A stretch of 6,742 nt of DNA, from assembly GCA_036172015.1 (NCBI GenBank), contig JAVHSE010000080.1, forward strand, positions 1 to 6,742. Direction: 5' to 3'. This document shows, piece by piece, positions 6,663-6,742 of this stretch. Each line of letters begins with the position of its first letter. Position 1 is the first letter of the stretch. The position numbers and the translations under genes are program-made. The notes beneath the pieces were generated by a model that worked only from the letters and a program-made list of their open reading frames with translations, was not told the origin of the DNA and made no database searches. Origin of the DNA: UBA7396 sp036172015. Lineage in GTDB: Bacteria > Patescibacteriota > Gracilibacteria > BD1-5 > UBA6164.

Positions 6663-6742
6663 AATAATGAAAAAATAATGACTATCCAAAAATTTTAAAT
6701 TTGAATTCATGAAACAAATATATATAATGAGTCAACATTTTT
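6663..6742. other. Right edge, no assignable gene
   Basis: Three readings remain open. A plus-strand gene could begin at ATG 6709 and run off the window after 11 codons. A minus-strand gene entering from the right could end with TAG at 6651-6653 inside the terminator stem, like tgt at its own terminator. Another minus frame ends with TAG at 6682-6684. None has recognisable sequence, so none is called. Confidence 0.3.

Noticed and set aside
6667..6697. Tiny frames starting at ATG 6667 and ATG 6678 after the terminator
   Set aside because: The first is closed by TAA after three codons and the second after six.
6709..6742. Possible start of a plus-strand gene at the right edge
   Set aside because: Only eleven codons are visible, there is no promoter or ribosome site, and competing minus-strand readings exist.

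Overview
The window reads as AT-rich chromosomal DNA from a bacterium that decodes UGA as glycine (translation table 25), as in Absconditabacteria (SR1) and Gracilibacteria. With the standard code almost every gene looks shattered by TGA. With UGA read as Gly, seven continuous genes appear, and five match well-known families along their whole length. The TGA codons fall on invariant family glycines: DSGGFQVFSL and IGGLSVGE in Tgt, HEGGH, PLGGFVR and LDGGR in the site-2 protease, and the glycine after the TilS RGS motif. TGG still encodes Trp, and all seven genes end in TAA.

Layout, left to right. A bidirectional hairpin terminator (36-65) closes a minus-strand pair: a six-span membrane protein of unknown function (890-1909), then a YmdB-type metallophosphoesterase (65-877). 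A 151-base divergent intergenic region separates this pair from tilS on the plus strand (2061-2993). tilS converges on a minus-strand operon, and the two share one perfect 15-bp hairpin terminator (2992-3025). That operon is transcribed from right to left: an RseP-type intramembrane protease (4807-6168), an HD-domain phosphohydrolase (4208-4801) and tgt (3017-4192), with gaps of 5 and 15 bases. A second divergent region (6169-6296) carries recognisable promoters for both directions. Its plus-strand promoter drives a short unknown gene (6297-6614) with its own strong terminator (6626-6662). The last 80 bases hold no gene that can be assigned.

Functionally the content is housekeeping. Two genes act on tRNA: TilS makes lysidine at the wobble base of the AUA-reading tRNA-Ile, and Tgt exchanges a wobble guanine. 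One acts in regulated membrane proteolysis, two are probable phosphohydrolases, and two are unknown. I see no mobile element, CRISPR array, tRNA, rRNA or defence cassette. The striking feature is the recoded genetic system: about 75 in-frame UGA codons in under 7 kb, some in or beside catalytic motifs. None of the genes has a convincing Shine-Dalgarno sequence.
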